From positions 124,001 to 188,000 of the forward strand of contig JAEUWP010000525.1 in the NCBI GenBank assembly GCA_018524725.1: a stretch of DNA of 64,000 nt. The letters are read 5' to 3'. A program made the translations under genes and the position numbers. This document shows positions 11,534-23,464 of this stretch, one piece after another; the first letter of the stretch is position 1; every line of letters starts with the position of its first letter. Under the pieces are notes generated by a model, which worked only from the letters and a program-made list of their open reading frames with translations, was not told where the DNA came from and searched no databases. This DNA comes from Podaxis mareebaensis. Lineage: Eukaryota; Basidiomycota; Agaricomycetes; Agaricales; Agaricaceae.

Positions 11534-12605
11534 ATGGCCTCTAATTTTGACACAGTACACAAAGTGGACTACAGCGAGCTGCCGCTGACAGTGGGGTTGT
11601 TTCTCAGTGCGCTGTTCACTGGGGGACTCATCACTCTCGGAACCATCTGTCTTTTTCTTCTATCTTCAGCATCTGGAGGACCACATGAACGGCGTCGCCT
11701 GCTGCGGGTCTATATCGTCGCGCTCTTGCTCGTGGCTATCGCCTTCGAGCTTGTGTATTTCCTCGTCGTCCATATCTATGCCGTGTTTCACCCACGTTCA
11801 AAAGGAGAACTCAACGAACTGATGTATAGCAGACTGTTTATTGCTATGAATTTGTTTCAGGTCATTATCCTAAGTATGACTGACGGACTTCTCGTGAGTC
11901 AAGTTATGTTTTTGCTGCCCAGAGACATCATTGACATACACTATTCGAAGATATGGCGTTGTTACATGGTACACAATGCATTTGATTATAGCTCGTCGAA
12001 ATGGCGGAACATCTTTTGGGCCTTTCCTGCATGTCTATGGGTCGTGAACATAGGTATGTTTGAACCACTTTAGCTAAGTCGCATTTGCACAATAATAGTC
12101 AACTTTATTTCCAGTTACAGGATTGATCTCTGCTGGAGTGACCCAAGATGATCCGGGCGGCATTCTCTTGGTAATAATGTTCACATGCAACGCAGTTATA
12201 AATCTCTATGGAACCGTCTTCATTACTGTTCGCCTGCTGTTACATAGGCGAATGGTAAAAGCGTGCTTGGGAGATAATGTTCCAACAAAGCGTTACCTTT
12301 ATATCGTGGGCATCTTGCTGGAGTCGGCTGCCATTAATGTACCAATTGCGATAGCGACGGCCATTGGGGATCTTTTTGATATACTCCCCTTGGCTGTCCT
12401 GGTCCCCGTTGTTTTTCCAAGTCAGGTACGCCGCTTCACGACCAGAGGCTGGGGAAAATATGAGCTAAGAGTGAGTTACTAGGCATTTGCGTCAGTCCTA
12501 ATCATCCATCAGTTCGCCATAGGTAGAGCTTTCGATCGACAGAAACAGGTGGAGCTTGTACCGAAGCTGGCGGAGCAGGGAAATGCTACACAGTCAAGTG
12601 CCTGA
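11534..12605 (+). CDS. Seven-helix membrane protein, fungal-specific family, copy B
   Basis: Four exons, 11534-11893, 11951-12053, 12115-12425 and 12483-12605, give 298 aa. The exon lengths are the same as in copy A. It shares with its paralogue the first two helices, the MTDGLL/IWRCYMV junction, the RLLLHRR basic loop and the C-terminal FAIGRAFDRQK segment. Most differences are conservative (KVDYSEL for AVDYSEL). The region after helix 5 (GDLFDILPLAVLVPVVFP) and the tail after DRQK vary most. Intron 1 is again 57 nt with no stop codon. The family is known to me only as multipass proteins expanded in mushrooms, without assigned function. Confidence 0.82.
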
Positions 12606-12911
12606 TACTCGACAAGGTCGTCGCGGTCAACTCCATATCCTGGTCAATGTATAGCGTGTCGCCTGCCCCATGTCAGTAGTGGAAACACTGGATGATTGAA
12701 GAATGATACCGTCAGGAAACATGCATTCAATCAAGTACCGTAGCTCTGTCGCATAGTTCCGCATTTCATATGGCTACCTCTCATCCTTTGATGTATTACA
12801 TGGAGATTCGCTAGTATGCAATATCGACGCACCATGCCTCAAATAGGTTGAACAGGCACTTAGATGTGAATTTAGTTGCGGTCCCTTTGGAAGCAGTTTG
12901 AAACCTCTATA

Positions 12912-14015
12912 TTAAGGGTTAGAGCTACCACATGGTAGATTTCGGGAATCCAAGATCCTGAGGTCATCTGGAGTTCTCGAGTCTCTGGGTTTTATATCTT
13001 CTGTTGCACCCTGCTGGCCAATTGCCTTGCCCAGAGCGACATGGTGGAGGATTAACACAGAAGTAAAAGACTGGTGGACACTGTGTCAAGCACTGTCAAG
13101 TTGTTGAGGCCTCATGATTGACTCACCTGGCATGCAACTGCGACGGGTATAGCAACGCTCCCGAAGAGTTGCTTGGTCCCAATTCCAATGGCAGTAACAA
13201 TTGTAATTGGTACATTGAGTGCAGCAGATTCGATCAGGATACAGATAACCCGTACATGCCTTGCAGCAGGGGCTACTTTCCCAAAGCAAGCTATCACCTC
13301 GCGTCTGTGCAGAAGCAAGCGGGTGATTATGAAGAGGGTCGCATATAGGTTAAGAAGAACATTGGATGCGATCGCTGCTGTTTCAAGCGTGATTGACAAG
13401 GCTGAGAGGCGAATTTCGTGAACGAAGCCTGCTCCTATGGATCCCGTAACTTTTTCAAAGCATCAGTTATATGCATCGAAGGGACTGACCCAATGCTTAC
13501 CTATTGTTGCAATCCAAAGGCACGATGGAAATATGAAGAAAACCCTACCCAATTTTGGATAGCTTGATCCAAGAGCCTTCTGAACCATGTAACATCGCCA
13601 CACCTCAGGCAATCTGAGAAACATTCTCCAAGTGTCAAAATATCTGATCACTCACAAGAACCCCATCGGTCATCATTGCGATGAATGCTGGAAACAAATT
13701 GCAGACTGTTGACAGAACGCTCCGTGACTCCATCCTCTTCTTGCTTTGTGGGTCATAGATGATCCAGGCAGTGATCCATAAGAAATACGCTGCCTGGTAG
13801 CCGAGGTTTCCCAGGCATAGCATAATGATGTAGGTCCTCCAGAGCCTCTGTTGCTTGACCGCCTTTATGTCCTTTGGCGATGAAAGGAAGATACATGTAA
13901 TTCCGAGAGTAAGGAGCCCGCCATTGATTAGAGTCGCGATGACCATCCCAAGGGATATCATCAAATAATCTCTTAAGGTTTGCTGAAGGAGCGGACCGTC
14001 CGTGGGCTCAGGCAT
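12912..14015 (-). CDS. Seven-helix membrane protein, divergent family member
   Basis: Exons 14015-13656, 13603-13501, 13449-13127 and 13070-12912 give 314 aa. It belongs to the same family as the plus-strand genes beside it, with MMTDGVL/VWRCYMVQKA across intron 1, ITRLLLHRREVIACFGKVAPAARH before helix 6 and ILHHVALGKAIGQQ after helix 7. Exon lengths 360 and 103 nt equal those of the neighbours, although the proteins are only distantly similar. Intron 1 here is 52 nt and cannot be read through, unlike in the neighbours. The gene faces the copy-B plus-strand gene tail to tail. The three family members form a small cluster. Confidence 0.8.
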
Positions 14016-14640
14016 TTTGATATGAGTGAGTGAAACCAGCTATTTGAACAGCACAGGCCCCTTTATGAGGCATACAAAACTTGGGGGATTAGTAACAATT
14101 AAACTATCTGTAGAAGTCTGATCCTACTATCTACTCTCCACACAATTGGGAATCAGTGCCAGCGCGCAGAGTGACCAGAATCAAGTATTGATTTTGCATG
14201 TCAAAGCTATATTTGGCAGATGGAGGGCAGCCATCATATCCTTATCCTGGCCTTCTACAGCCATAGACCTGCCTGGATGAGGTAGGCAGTGATGATTAGC
14301 AAGTAGCCGTAACGACGTAGCAACAGTCTCTACTGTTGGGATTCATCCTATATGTTTCGCCTTCTCTTTTGGTAAGGAAGGGGGTTCCAGAAGCGACCCA
14401 CACCCCGTCACTATTCGCGGGGGCTGACTGTGATTATGGTGGTCCTCTGTTTGTGGGGACACCATTCGACCTGGAATGTCAGTGGATTGCACGTGCATAG
14501 ACCCGGCAATGGTGCGAAGCCGCCAATTAACCCCCTTATCCTCGAAAAGGTGATCTACTATACTGCAAGTGTCAACGAAACTGGCTAGTTTCAGTAGGGC
14601 TTGGCAGTCGCTCTTCCTGCCATTCAGGATGAGTCCAAGA
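14016..14640. other. Intergenic region with one unassigned frame
   Basis: A minus-strand open frame (14693-14343, 116 codons) contains KSDCQALLKLASFVDTCSIVDH. It has protein-like composition but no motif I know. Its first part overlaps the Ede1-tail repeat that begins at 14641. I see no splice partners. The rest is the promoter side of the membrane protein gene ending at 14015. Confidence 0.3.
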
Positions 14641-14899
14641 ACCACCGTAGGATTCCAACGGTGCAGAGACGAAAATACAATCACAAAATGCATTGGATTC
14701 CTTCCATTAAATAATGTTATTACAGATCAGTTGCAACAAGGGTGATGGATTCTATATGTAACAAAATGAAGGACAAAGCCAAAGGTTTGAAACGAGCGAA
14801 AACGGAGCAGACATGGAACAGAATGGGATGTGTGCAAAGGAGTCTAACACCATTGAATGGCTACCATCAAAGCGAAAGTCAATTTATGACAGAGATCTC

Positions 14900-15164
14900 T
14901 GTTAGAACTCAATATTCAGACAATACCAGTGTATACTGATCAATGTTGAATGAATTGAGACTCTTATACTGATTTATACACACGTTGATAATAGTAGTGT
15001 GATTTGTATTGCCTCGAATCTATGCTTGTGTCAAGTCTCCTTGACATAGTAGGAATTAAGGTTTGTTTGTACATATTATATCAGTCCGAGCAATAGGCGT
15101 GAAACTTGGTGTCCACTAATATACTTTGCACTTAAACAAGTGCATTTCGTCATTTCCTTCAACA
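14900..15164. mobile_element. Solo LTR with 5 bp target-site duplication
   Basis: Comparison with the paralogous sequence near 17565 shows a clean 265 bp insertion. It begins TGTTAGAAC and ends TTCAACA, so it has the TG...CA ends and short TGTT/AACA inverted termini of LTRs. The direct repeat ATCTC flanks it at 14895-14899 and 15165-15169, while the empty site has a single ATCTC. No internal retrotransposon sequence is present, so it is a solo LTR left by recombination. Superfamily (Copia or Gypsy) cannot be told from the LTR alone. Confidence 0.8.
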
Positions 15165-15600
15165 ATCTCCTCATAAGACGGAGGAGGTGCATTACCATCA
15201 TGATGTGCCCCCATAGCTCGCTGGTGTCGCAAACTCTGGTTCATGACCTCAAGCTCCTTACACTGTCTTTGCAACTCCTCAATCTTCATCCCACTCAATT
15301 CTTCAATCCCTTCCGCTCTCTTCGTCATCTCCATCACGCGCGAATTCATTAACCCCTCCTTTTCCCTCTCCAACTTGTCAGTCCTCCCCCAGAGCTGATT
15401 CTGAACTCGAAGCCTGCATCCTCCTCAAGACTTCCTCCGACTCTTTAACATTAAGCTTCAGCTGTGAATTCTCACGTTTCAAATCATCCGCCTGAGCCTG
15501 GTTCCGACTCGTCAAAAGAATCGTCGACATTTGTTGTTGCATATCCTATTCATGGAGCTTAAGCTCCTCATTCTCCTTTGTCACATCCTCCAACTTTTCA
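15165..15600 (-). pseudogene. Ede1-like C-terminal remnant
   Basis: The minus-strand frame 15373-15116 reads the end of the coiled coil (EGIEELSGMKIEELQRQCKE) and the PPPSYEEI tail of the gene at 17546-20257. Upstream of it, the matching coil sequence is out of frame. Homology fades near 15600. It lacks all EH domains, and its 3' flank is interrupted by the solo LTR. Its product, if any, would be only a coil fragment. Confidence 0.8.
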
Positions 15601-15772
15601 ATCTATACCATAGAGATGTTTGAATATTTGACCTCTTATTTCCTTACAGCCAATTTCTGCCTATGGTTCTCTTTCAATATGTCAATATTACCATGAGCAT
15701 CTTCAACACATCTATGACCCCCCTGCAGAATTGCAGAGAAAGCTCCATACAAAACTATGAAGAAATTTCAAA

Positions 15773-17098
15773 CTAAGTATGTTTCTCCTGTGTAGCGGCG
15801 GCAGTGGTTTGCTTCATCCAAGTCTCGACTTTCTCATGGACGCGTCTCTTCTCTACCTCCTCTGCCTTCTCCTTCGACTCTCTCAACATAGCCTGCAGCT
15901 CATTCGGCGGCACCATGATATATGGTAGAGTCATGAGCATGTCAAAGGTATCAGGGGAACGACGAGCTTCATAGCGTTCATCGCGCTTCTTACGCGCTTG
16001 CGCTCGGTGCTGTGTCCTCTCCGCAGCAGCAGCAGCTTGTCCATCAGTGACTGCCTTGTATTCTGCGTCTGCCGCATTCCAGACCCCATCTGGGTAGAAG
16101 CTACCTTTCCAAGTCGCAGTGACCCCATCTTTCAGTGTCTGAGTTCCAAAATGGTGAAGTACAGCGCCAGCATAGACGGCGTCGAAGAGAATGGCAGGGG
16201 GCCACTCAGGACTATCAGAAATCCGGAGCGGAGTACCAGAAGGGGGTGCACCAAGGCCCCCGAGGGATTCCGGTGAGTCAGGCTGGAAGAGATGTGCTGC
16301 ACACCTTTTCTCTGCTGGTGGTGCAGTGGGGTCGATGTCAGTTGTGCTCATGGCAAAGTTGGGTGTCTGTTTATCAGCACCATCGGATTTTGACTAGCAG
16401 TCATACAAGCGGACGCACCATTAAGAATGCAACATCTGTACCCAACACCACATGAGACATCGCGTTAAGAAGAAGGCCGTTCCGGACGCTGTCGATGTCT
16501 TGTACGATGTCGCCTCCGGTGGGGTCTCGACTGCGGCGCTTAGTATAAGTCGCAATGTACTACCGCCATTGCGACAGTAAGTGAGGACAGATTGGGAGTA
16601 GGAGTAGCGTACCGCATCGCCCTTGCTGTGGGGTAGGAGGTGCACAGCGTCGCAGACCACCTCTGACATCTCTGTCACGACGCACTTCCTTCCATCCCGC
16701 TCCGCAACGTCGTCGCGGAATTGAGCCCTTTGAGTGGTGGTAACGCTAGAAGTGACGTGTGTGCGCCCAATGTTCGGATCGGCCGGGAACATCCTTCGCT
16801 TCTCCTCGTCGCTGGTATGATAGTAGAGAACATCGGAGTCCGCTGGGAGGCCAGCATTGTAGTCCACAACGTTGGGCAAGTCGCAGCTGGACGAAAGGTC
16901 ACCCTCTGCTCCAACGACAACTCCGATGGCGTAGCGGATCCATTTGCAGGGGTTTAGTGAGGGCTGGAGTGCGTTGAGGGCCTCGAGTGGGAGGGTTAGG
17001 CAATGGACCCAATGCCAACTGGTAGGGTCAAGATTGAGGTCGGAGCCAGGTGCCACGACGCGAGGGAATGATGCATAGACTTGGATCGTCCTGACCAT
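15773..17098 (-). CDS. HNH nuclease domain protein, agaricomycete type
   Basis: Exons 17098-16613, 16559-16419 and 16366-15773 give 406 aa. The HNH core spans intron 1: AERDGRKCVVTEMSEVVCDA, HLLPHSKGDA, then DIDSVRNGLLLNAMSHVVLG and the following FLMTPNFAMSTTD. The histidine of HLLPHSKGD, the Asn of RNGLLLN and the next His fit the HNH_2 family found in many copies in mushroom genomes. The C-terminal half has a conserved AVYAGAVLHHFGTQTLKD segment and ends in a charged coil. DNA cleavage is inferred from the motif; the biological role is unknown. It sits between two copies of the Ede1 gene tail, and a fragment of it lies at 7605-7840, so it looks recently mobile. Confidence 0.82.
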
Positions 17099-17309
17099 GA
17101 TGAGGGAGAGTAAGGAACCTGAAAGGTGACCGATTTTATGGCCAACTCAGCTAACGTCACCTTGCTTGCAAGGTCTCAAAGGGGTCTGGGGGTGGTATAA
17201 TTCCGCCGCGAGTCAGCCATTGATCGATCAGGGTCGGGATTGACGAACGTAGTGAATACATATCAAAGGAGTTGTGGCAAATTGAGACCAGGAGCTCCCA
17301 GCGCCGGAC

Positions 17310-17990
17310 CCACCGTAGGATTCCAAGGACGCAGAGTCGAAAACACAATCACAAAATGCATTGGATTCCTTCCATTAAATAATGTTATTACAGATCGGTT
17401 GCAACAAGGGTGATGGATTCTATATATAATAAAACGAAGGACGAAGTCAAAGGCTTGAAACGAGCGAAAACGGAGCAGACACGGAACGGAATGGGATGCG
17501 TACAAAGGAGTCCAACACAGCGAAGTGGCTATCATCAAGCGAAGGTCAATTTACAACAGAGATCTCTTCATAAGCCGGGGGAGGTGCATTATCATCATGA
17601 TGCACCTCCATAGCTCGCTGATGTCGCAAACTATGGTTCATAACCTCAAGTTCCCTGCACCGCCTCTGCAACTCCTCAATCCTCCTCCCACTTAGCTCCT
17701 CAATCCCCTCCACCCTCCTCGTCATCTCCGCCACCTGCGAGTTCAACCCCTCCTTCTCTCTCTCCAACTCATCAATCCTCCTCCGAAGCTGATTATCCGA
17801 ACTCGAAGCCTGCATCCTCCTCAAAACCTCCTCCAACTCCTCAACATCAAGCTTCAGCCGCGAGTTCTCGCGTTTCAAGTCATCCACCTGAGCCTGGTTC
17901 CGACTCGTCAAGAGGATAGTCGACATTTGCTGTTGCATATCCCGTTCACGGAGCTTAAGCTCCTCATTCTCCTTCGTCACGTCCTTCAAC
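17310..17990. repeat. Parental copy of the Ede1-tail repeat
   Basis: This is the intact counterpart of 14641-15600. It covers the 3' flank and the last 445 bases of coding sequence of the Ede1-like gene. It has the empty LTR site near 17565 (a single ATCTC). Confidence 0.85.
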
Positions 17991-20257
17991 AACATCTGCA
18001 ACTCCCGTTTACTGCTCCCCTTTCCCTTCGTCTGCGGATCCGCAAGCAACTTCTCCATCTCCGTCAACCGCGTCGCGATCGAATTCTTTTCGCCCTGAAG
18101 ATGTTGCATCTTGTGCCCGACTTCCACCAACTCCTTATCCACCGCCGTCTTTTCCGCTTTCAAATCCTCGAATTTCTGCTTGAGCACCTGGTTCTCCTGC
18201 GTTAGCTCCGCCACTGAACCCAAGGTCTCCCTCAACTCTGCCTCGGTATTCTCATGCTCTGCTAAGAGGTGAGATAACCTAGCAACTTCCCGCGTCAGCT
18301 CGTCAGTCCGATCAGCCCCCTCATTCGCTTGTAAGACTTGAGTCATGGCCATTTCCATGTCCCGAAGACGTCTCTTCAACTGTTTATTCTCTTCCTTCAA
18401 TTCGCCGTTCCGCTCGCGGTACTGGTTCTGAGCCTTTAATTGTACCATCAGCTCCTGAATTTGCGACTTGAGCTGTTTAGTTTCCGCCTTCAGCTCCGTG
18501 ATCGTTTCTTGATCAAGGGAGTTGGCGCGAGTGGGGGTTACGGGGGGAGGGGTCGGAGAGGTGGCAGGAACTGGAGAGGTAACAGGCATGGAAGAGGCGG
18601 TAGGAACTGAAGAGGTAACAGACATGGGAGAGGCGGCAGGAACCGGAGAGCGAGCGGGATTGGGAGCAACGGGGAGTGGTTTATTTTCGAGTTGGGTCAG
18701 GCTATGGGTAAAGGTTGAAGGGGATTCTGGTATAACCGCAATACTAAACCGGTTCATGAGTTCGGGTCTGATCGCTCGCGGTGGACGGAAGTTGGAAGAA
18801 ATTGTAGGTGAGAAAGAACTTGCGCGTTTGAGGGTCGGGGACGACGATGTCGAGGATATTGATAGAGATGGCTTTCGGGATACGGGCGGCGGTGGGGGAG
18901 GAGGTTTCTTCTGAGGAACTGGTGGTGCTGATGCGCGTCGGGTGTGAGATACTGATTGTTTGGATCTCATGGATGGCGGTATTAGGGAGGAGGGGAGTTC
19001 GAGAGTGGGTAGTTCATGGCCTTCTAACTTTCTATGTATCAGGTGAACTGCAACGGCAAGCTGGTCCTTGTTCAGCTTGTTGTCGCGTCGTAAGTCGACG
19101 AGATCCCTGGGAATATGTCAGTTCACGTCAAGTGAACAAGTATTCAGGGTACAGACCATATCTGGGCTATGTCGCCAGGAGGCAACCTGAAGAATTTGAG
19201 CATAAACCGCGCGGACTCGTCACCATCCACTAAGCCATTCTTCTCTGTATCCAGAGTTTCAAAATGACCATTCGCTTCGGCTTGCTCGATGACCGAAACG
19301 TCCCATTCCTCAGTATTCGCTCGCGAGAATTGGGCAGCAACGTTCTTAACTGAGGGGGACGGCGACTTCCAGGGAAGCGGGGCAGACTTGGGAGGGGGAC
19401 GGGGAGTAGCAAATGGTGATTTTGATTTAACTGAGAACTGGTCATAAATATGTGGTGGTATCGAGGCAGGTAGCGTCGTGAGTTGGCACGTCTTGAGAGC
19501 TTGGATCAGATACATCCCGACGGCAAATTCAACGTTGTTGAGTGAACCTCGTTGCTCCGTATCTATCAGGTTCCTTGTGATTGTCATCAGCAAATCTGAT
19601 GAAGTACAGATAGATACACTCACCATATCCGGTCGAGTTCACTGAAGGATAGATTAGCTTTGAGGAAGGTATCGCGTACTTTGTCCCCTGTTAAACGAGC
19701 ATGCTGTCAGCTTTTATTGTTGGCTGGGAAAATCTCTAGTACCGTTAAGGAGACCGTTAACAGGGCCAGCTTCTCTGAAGGCGCGATTGAACTCGATTTT
19801 GTCATGGAGGTTCACAGGTGGTAATTGCACAGGGGCTGAGCCATCGTCCCACTTGTTTTCCCAGACGTCCTTCAGAGTTGGCAACGGACCATTGGCTATA
19901 TAACGGTGAGCCATGGGCAGCAATCAGGCTAGCGAATGACGTACAGTAGTTGACGAAACTGCGATTCACAGGTTTCCCAGACTGAGCCCATCCAATTAAC
20001 CTCACGGCGATCGCCAGCTCTCTCTCAGAAAGATTTCCATCTCCATCTTCATCCGCAATCGACCATATATTGGCCAAATCCTCATAGGAAAGGCCGCTGC
20101 GCTGCAGAATGTCGACCGCAGTATCGGAATTTATTTGCGGAACACCATCAAGGCTTGACAATGTAGCAGAGTTGGACCTTGCATGTTCGAGGATGGCCGC
20201 AACTACGGAAAGCTCGCCTTGAGTCGGAACAAACTCGAGTGCGGATGAGGTAGACAT
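17546..20257 (-). CDS. Ede1/Eps15-like EH-domain endocytic adaptor
   Basis: Exons 20257-19945, 19895-19743, 19687-19624, 19573-19157 and 19106-17546 give 835 aa. Three EH domains are visible: residues about 12-100 with a canonical EF-hand loop (DEDGDGNLSERE), about 128-200 (LDRIWNLIDTEQRG) and about 255-340 (IAQIWDLVDLRRDNKLNKDQ). A proline-rich stretch (PPPPPPPVSRKP) and a long coiled coil (about 520-810) follow. The last residues are NAPPPAYEEISVVN, containing a PPxY motif that could recruit a WW-domain ubiquitin ligase such as Rsp5. Ede1 and Eps15 act early at clathrin-coated pits. Ede1 of yeast is longer and ends in a UBA domain, which I do not see here. The gene tail is duplicated at 15165-15600. 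Confidence 0.85.
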
Positions 20258-22190
20258 TCAAGAGGTTAACTTAGCCGCCGAAAACCAGGTGGCATAGAGT
20301 GATGATGATGGACATGCAGGGTATACTTGTTGGTATTCACAGAACGTTTGATGCAGTGCGAGAAACCCGTACTCGTGACCTGACGGGCACTGCTAGACCT
20401 CCAGCATTTACCACGGCGGCTGTACGAACTACAAATTTACCCCAGCATTCGAGGCAGTGCCCTAAACCCACTACGACTTCGACTTCCATCGGTGCTAATG
20501 TAGACTCCAAATAGTGATCCCTAACGACCAACGTTTAGCAAACAGCGGCGCCTCGGGATGTCGTCTATTATGAGCATGTCGATTTGGCATGTCGGCATGT
20601 GTCTGATCCTCGGCAGAATTATAAAGAATCCAAACTCGTCTCTCAGCGGCGCATGTACTAGGCACAAGGCCCACTTGTGGTATCAAGCATACAACTTTTT
20701 CGTCTGGCACCGCCAACGTCCGCAATCTGAGGCAAAGCTCGCTACCCGACTCAGATGTGCTGCGTAAAAACTAACATGTTGATGAACAAAAGATCCCGCA
20801 CACTCCAGTCACATCACCCTAGCATTGCTTTCGGATCGGCGGCAGGCTACTGCGCACATGTACGGTGGCGACAGTGTGTCTACGTATCCAACTTCCAAGA
20901 GCGTCGTGTAAATATAGAAACACCCCAGCACCGGGTGTCCGCAGTACTTACGGACCACCAAGGCGCTTCCTTCTCCCACAGATTCTCTTAGTCCCAGACC
21001 CTCCGAGTCGACGGATTTTCCAAGCGTCCTGAATCGTTCGAAGCCGATCCCCCCCAACTCATTCGCCTTCGGACTCCGTATCGGGGGTGTCTCGCTTGAC
21101 TCGGCTGTCACTAACCGCTGAAAAAAATGCAACCTCATCCCTATGTACTTTTGTACGCTTCACCATTCTGTCAATGTTCGCTAGGAGCGCGAGGCCATTG
21201 TCCTCACGGATTTGTTCACCCGCCCCTCGGGAATCCGGTTACTCAACTTCTGACCATTGAATAGAATGAGGTATCCAGCCTTTTGTTGGGAGGTAAGTAA
21301 GGGTTGGAGCCGGTTAATTTGGCCGGACAACTGCGATACAACTGCGCATGTCACTTTCGAGGCCATGCGCGCCTTCCAAATCACCGAAACGTGATCCTCG
21401 CCTTTTGATCATCCCTTCTCTACAAAATCACATTCTGAATCGATAGCACAGATCCAAAATTGTCAAATGTTACATCGTCAACGGAAGCCGACACGCGACA
21501 AGCCTGATGTCTGGCACTGATCATCGTGATCGGACTCTCGCTCAAGAAACAAAGCAAGACGCAACGTTTTCCGTACCCCGACCCTGATATCCGAGGCGGA
21601 TGCTGCCTTAATATGTATGTGAAGATTACCGGCGTGTATTCAACCAATAATCAGCGTTTAAGCAATCGCCTTGTGTAGCCTCCTTGCTCCTCCCTTGGGC
21701 GATGATTCACCCAAGACACATAACGGTACAATGTGTAAGACCACAGGGCGCCTGAGTCTCTTGGCTCTCTGTTTTATCTGTTTTATTTATTTGCACTCGG
21801 GCTGAACTAACAACAGTGCTGTGTTTCCGTAAACCAAGCTATGTTACTTGTATGGACTGTCTTAAACAAGTCGTTAAATGTAATCCACTGCGAAATAATA
21901 AGTATTAAACACACAACATAGAGGATTACAGAGAAATAATCTACGATGACTTTTCTGGGATTGTCACCAGGTGAATACTGAGACAGGTAGATGATTGAAC
22001 AATCAGGGATATAGACGATATAGACATAGATACGACGGAGCAGAGACAAAGGAAGATGAGAAGGGTCAGGAAAGCCTACACACGACGGGCAGTGAAACAG
22101 CAGCTTTGGAGTGCACGGCGAGAAGCTGGTGGTTGGAGGGAACCACGAGGCCCGATAATCAACGTCCAAATCGGTGTCAATCATCGCCAA
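20258..22190. other. Intergenic region, no gene seen
   Basis: Only short frames occur here, none with a recognisable motif or splice pattern. The right end (about 21780-22190) is T/A-rich and probably includes the 3' untranslated end of the HMG-box gene. The left end is the promoter region of the Ede1-like gene. Confidence 0.5.
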
Positions 22191-23464
22191 TTAATAAATC
22201 GGAAAGCCGTTGTCAAAGTACAGCAGGTTACTGAACTCGTCGGTAAAAGTCGCGGTGGCCTGCGCATCAGGAGCATATGAGAGGTTCAGGCTCATGGCAG
22301 GATGCGACCCAGCGGGATCAATGTAGGACATGATATCATTTTCGTTCCAGTCCATAATAGTATTGTTGGAGTGTTCTTCGAAACTGTACCCGAAAGCGAT
22401 TTGCTGAAAGCAATCGCTTGGAGTATAAGGGTTGTAAATTTCAGACGGCGGAGGTGCCGCCGAGGGGATCGTGAGTGGTTCGGTGAAAGTGGAGGAGTTG
22501 TTGTCGTTGAGTTCTAAGAGGCTAACGTCGAACATCGTGGGCGATGGCGGAGAACACGAGGTAGAGTCGAAGAAGGTAGGGTTAAGGGATGGGGAACGAG
22601 ACGTGTTGGTGGGTGATAGTTCTTGCGTCATTGACACAGGAGTCAGTAGCTGAGGCATGGAGTGTTTCTAAGAGGGGATCTGTCAGTAAGGTTGAGGTCC
22701 TAGAGCGTAAGGGTGTCTTACCTGACTCGATGGCTTATGAGAAGGAGAGCGACGCTTGCGGTTGAACTTCCTCGGGAGGTATTCCGGATCGTCGTCGTCG
22801 TCGTCTCCAGACAGCTCCTCCTTAGACGCGCCCTTGGTGCTGTGGTTGTACATGATATCGTCCTGCTCAAAATCTGCAGAATCCGAAATTGGGGGGCTAG
22901 GAAGGTGTTGAAAGTTGACGAAAGAGGAGGGGGAGACGGAGGGCAAGGAGCGAGTAGGAGCAATAGCGGCCTTTGATTTACAGCTCGAGGACTTAGTGGA
23001 ACGTTTCTTCTTCTTTGGAATCGCGGACTCGGGAAAGCCGTGCGGGTACATCTTCTTCCACAAGGATCGAATTCGAAGGGCCCAGTCACTGAAAGGAGCC
23101 TTTTGAGAGTCTGTGTAATTGTTCCTCCACAGCTTCCCAGCTTCTTGGCTGAATTCGGCTTGGTTGCCGTATGGGTTCTCCGCTTTCTTTTGGGCGACGT
23201 ACAAACTTCGGAACAACATGAAGGCGTTGGCCACCCGCCGCATCGTTTCGAGCTCGAGTGTGGGGAACGCTGTCCTGAATTCCTGCAGGACTTGGTATTC
23301 CTCGTCCGAAAGACGTGAAATGGCGGTCCGCACTACAATGGGAGTGGATGCGGGGACTGAGATTGATTTTATGAGCCGTGAACAATGCAAAGACCAGCAG
23401 GATAGTCACCTGGCTTGGGGGAGATCAAAGAAGCTTTTACGCCTCGAGCGGCACTAGATGGCAT
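22191..23464 (-). CDS. HMG-box transcription factor
   Basis: Exons 23464-23410, 23356-22722 and 22667-22191 give 388 aa. The HMG box lies at about 58-125 and follows the MATA/Rop1 style: RRVANAFMLFRSLYV, then EAGKLWRNNYTDSQKAPFSDWA. A basic KKKKR follows at 133-137 as a likely nuclear signal. Acidic DDDDDDPEYLPRK precedes the second intron. The last 160 residues are Ser/Pro/Thr- and Asn-rich and could activate transcription. In mushrooms such proteins regulate mating and fruiting (for example Exp1 or Pcc1), but I cannot assign this one to a named regulator. The start is supported by a clean 53 nt intron after the short first exon. Confidence 0.8.

Larger units (their letters stand above)
7845..13490. 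repeat. Segmental duplication, copy B
   Basis: This is the direct repeat of 289-6450, with all three genes intact. Its left edge abuts the HNH fragment. On the right, similarity to copy A ends at about 13480, but the gene it lies in continues to 14015. Copy B therefore looks like the parental or better-kept version. Both copies in one contig could also come from uncollapsed alleles, but the different flanks argue for a true tandem duplication. Confidence 0.85.
14641..15600. repeat. Second copy of the Ede1-like gene 3' end and flank
   Basis: This block repeats 17310-17990 in the same orientation. The 3' flank matches over about 240 bp (for example the shared AAATGCATTGGATTCCTTCC). The coding end then matches after a 265 bp insertion. 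Together the two copies bracket the HNH nuclease gene. Confidence 0.85.
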
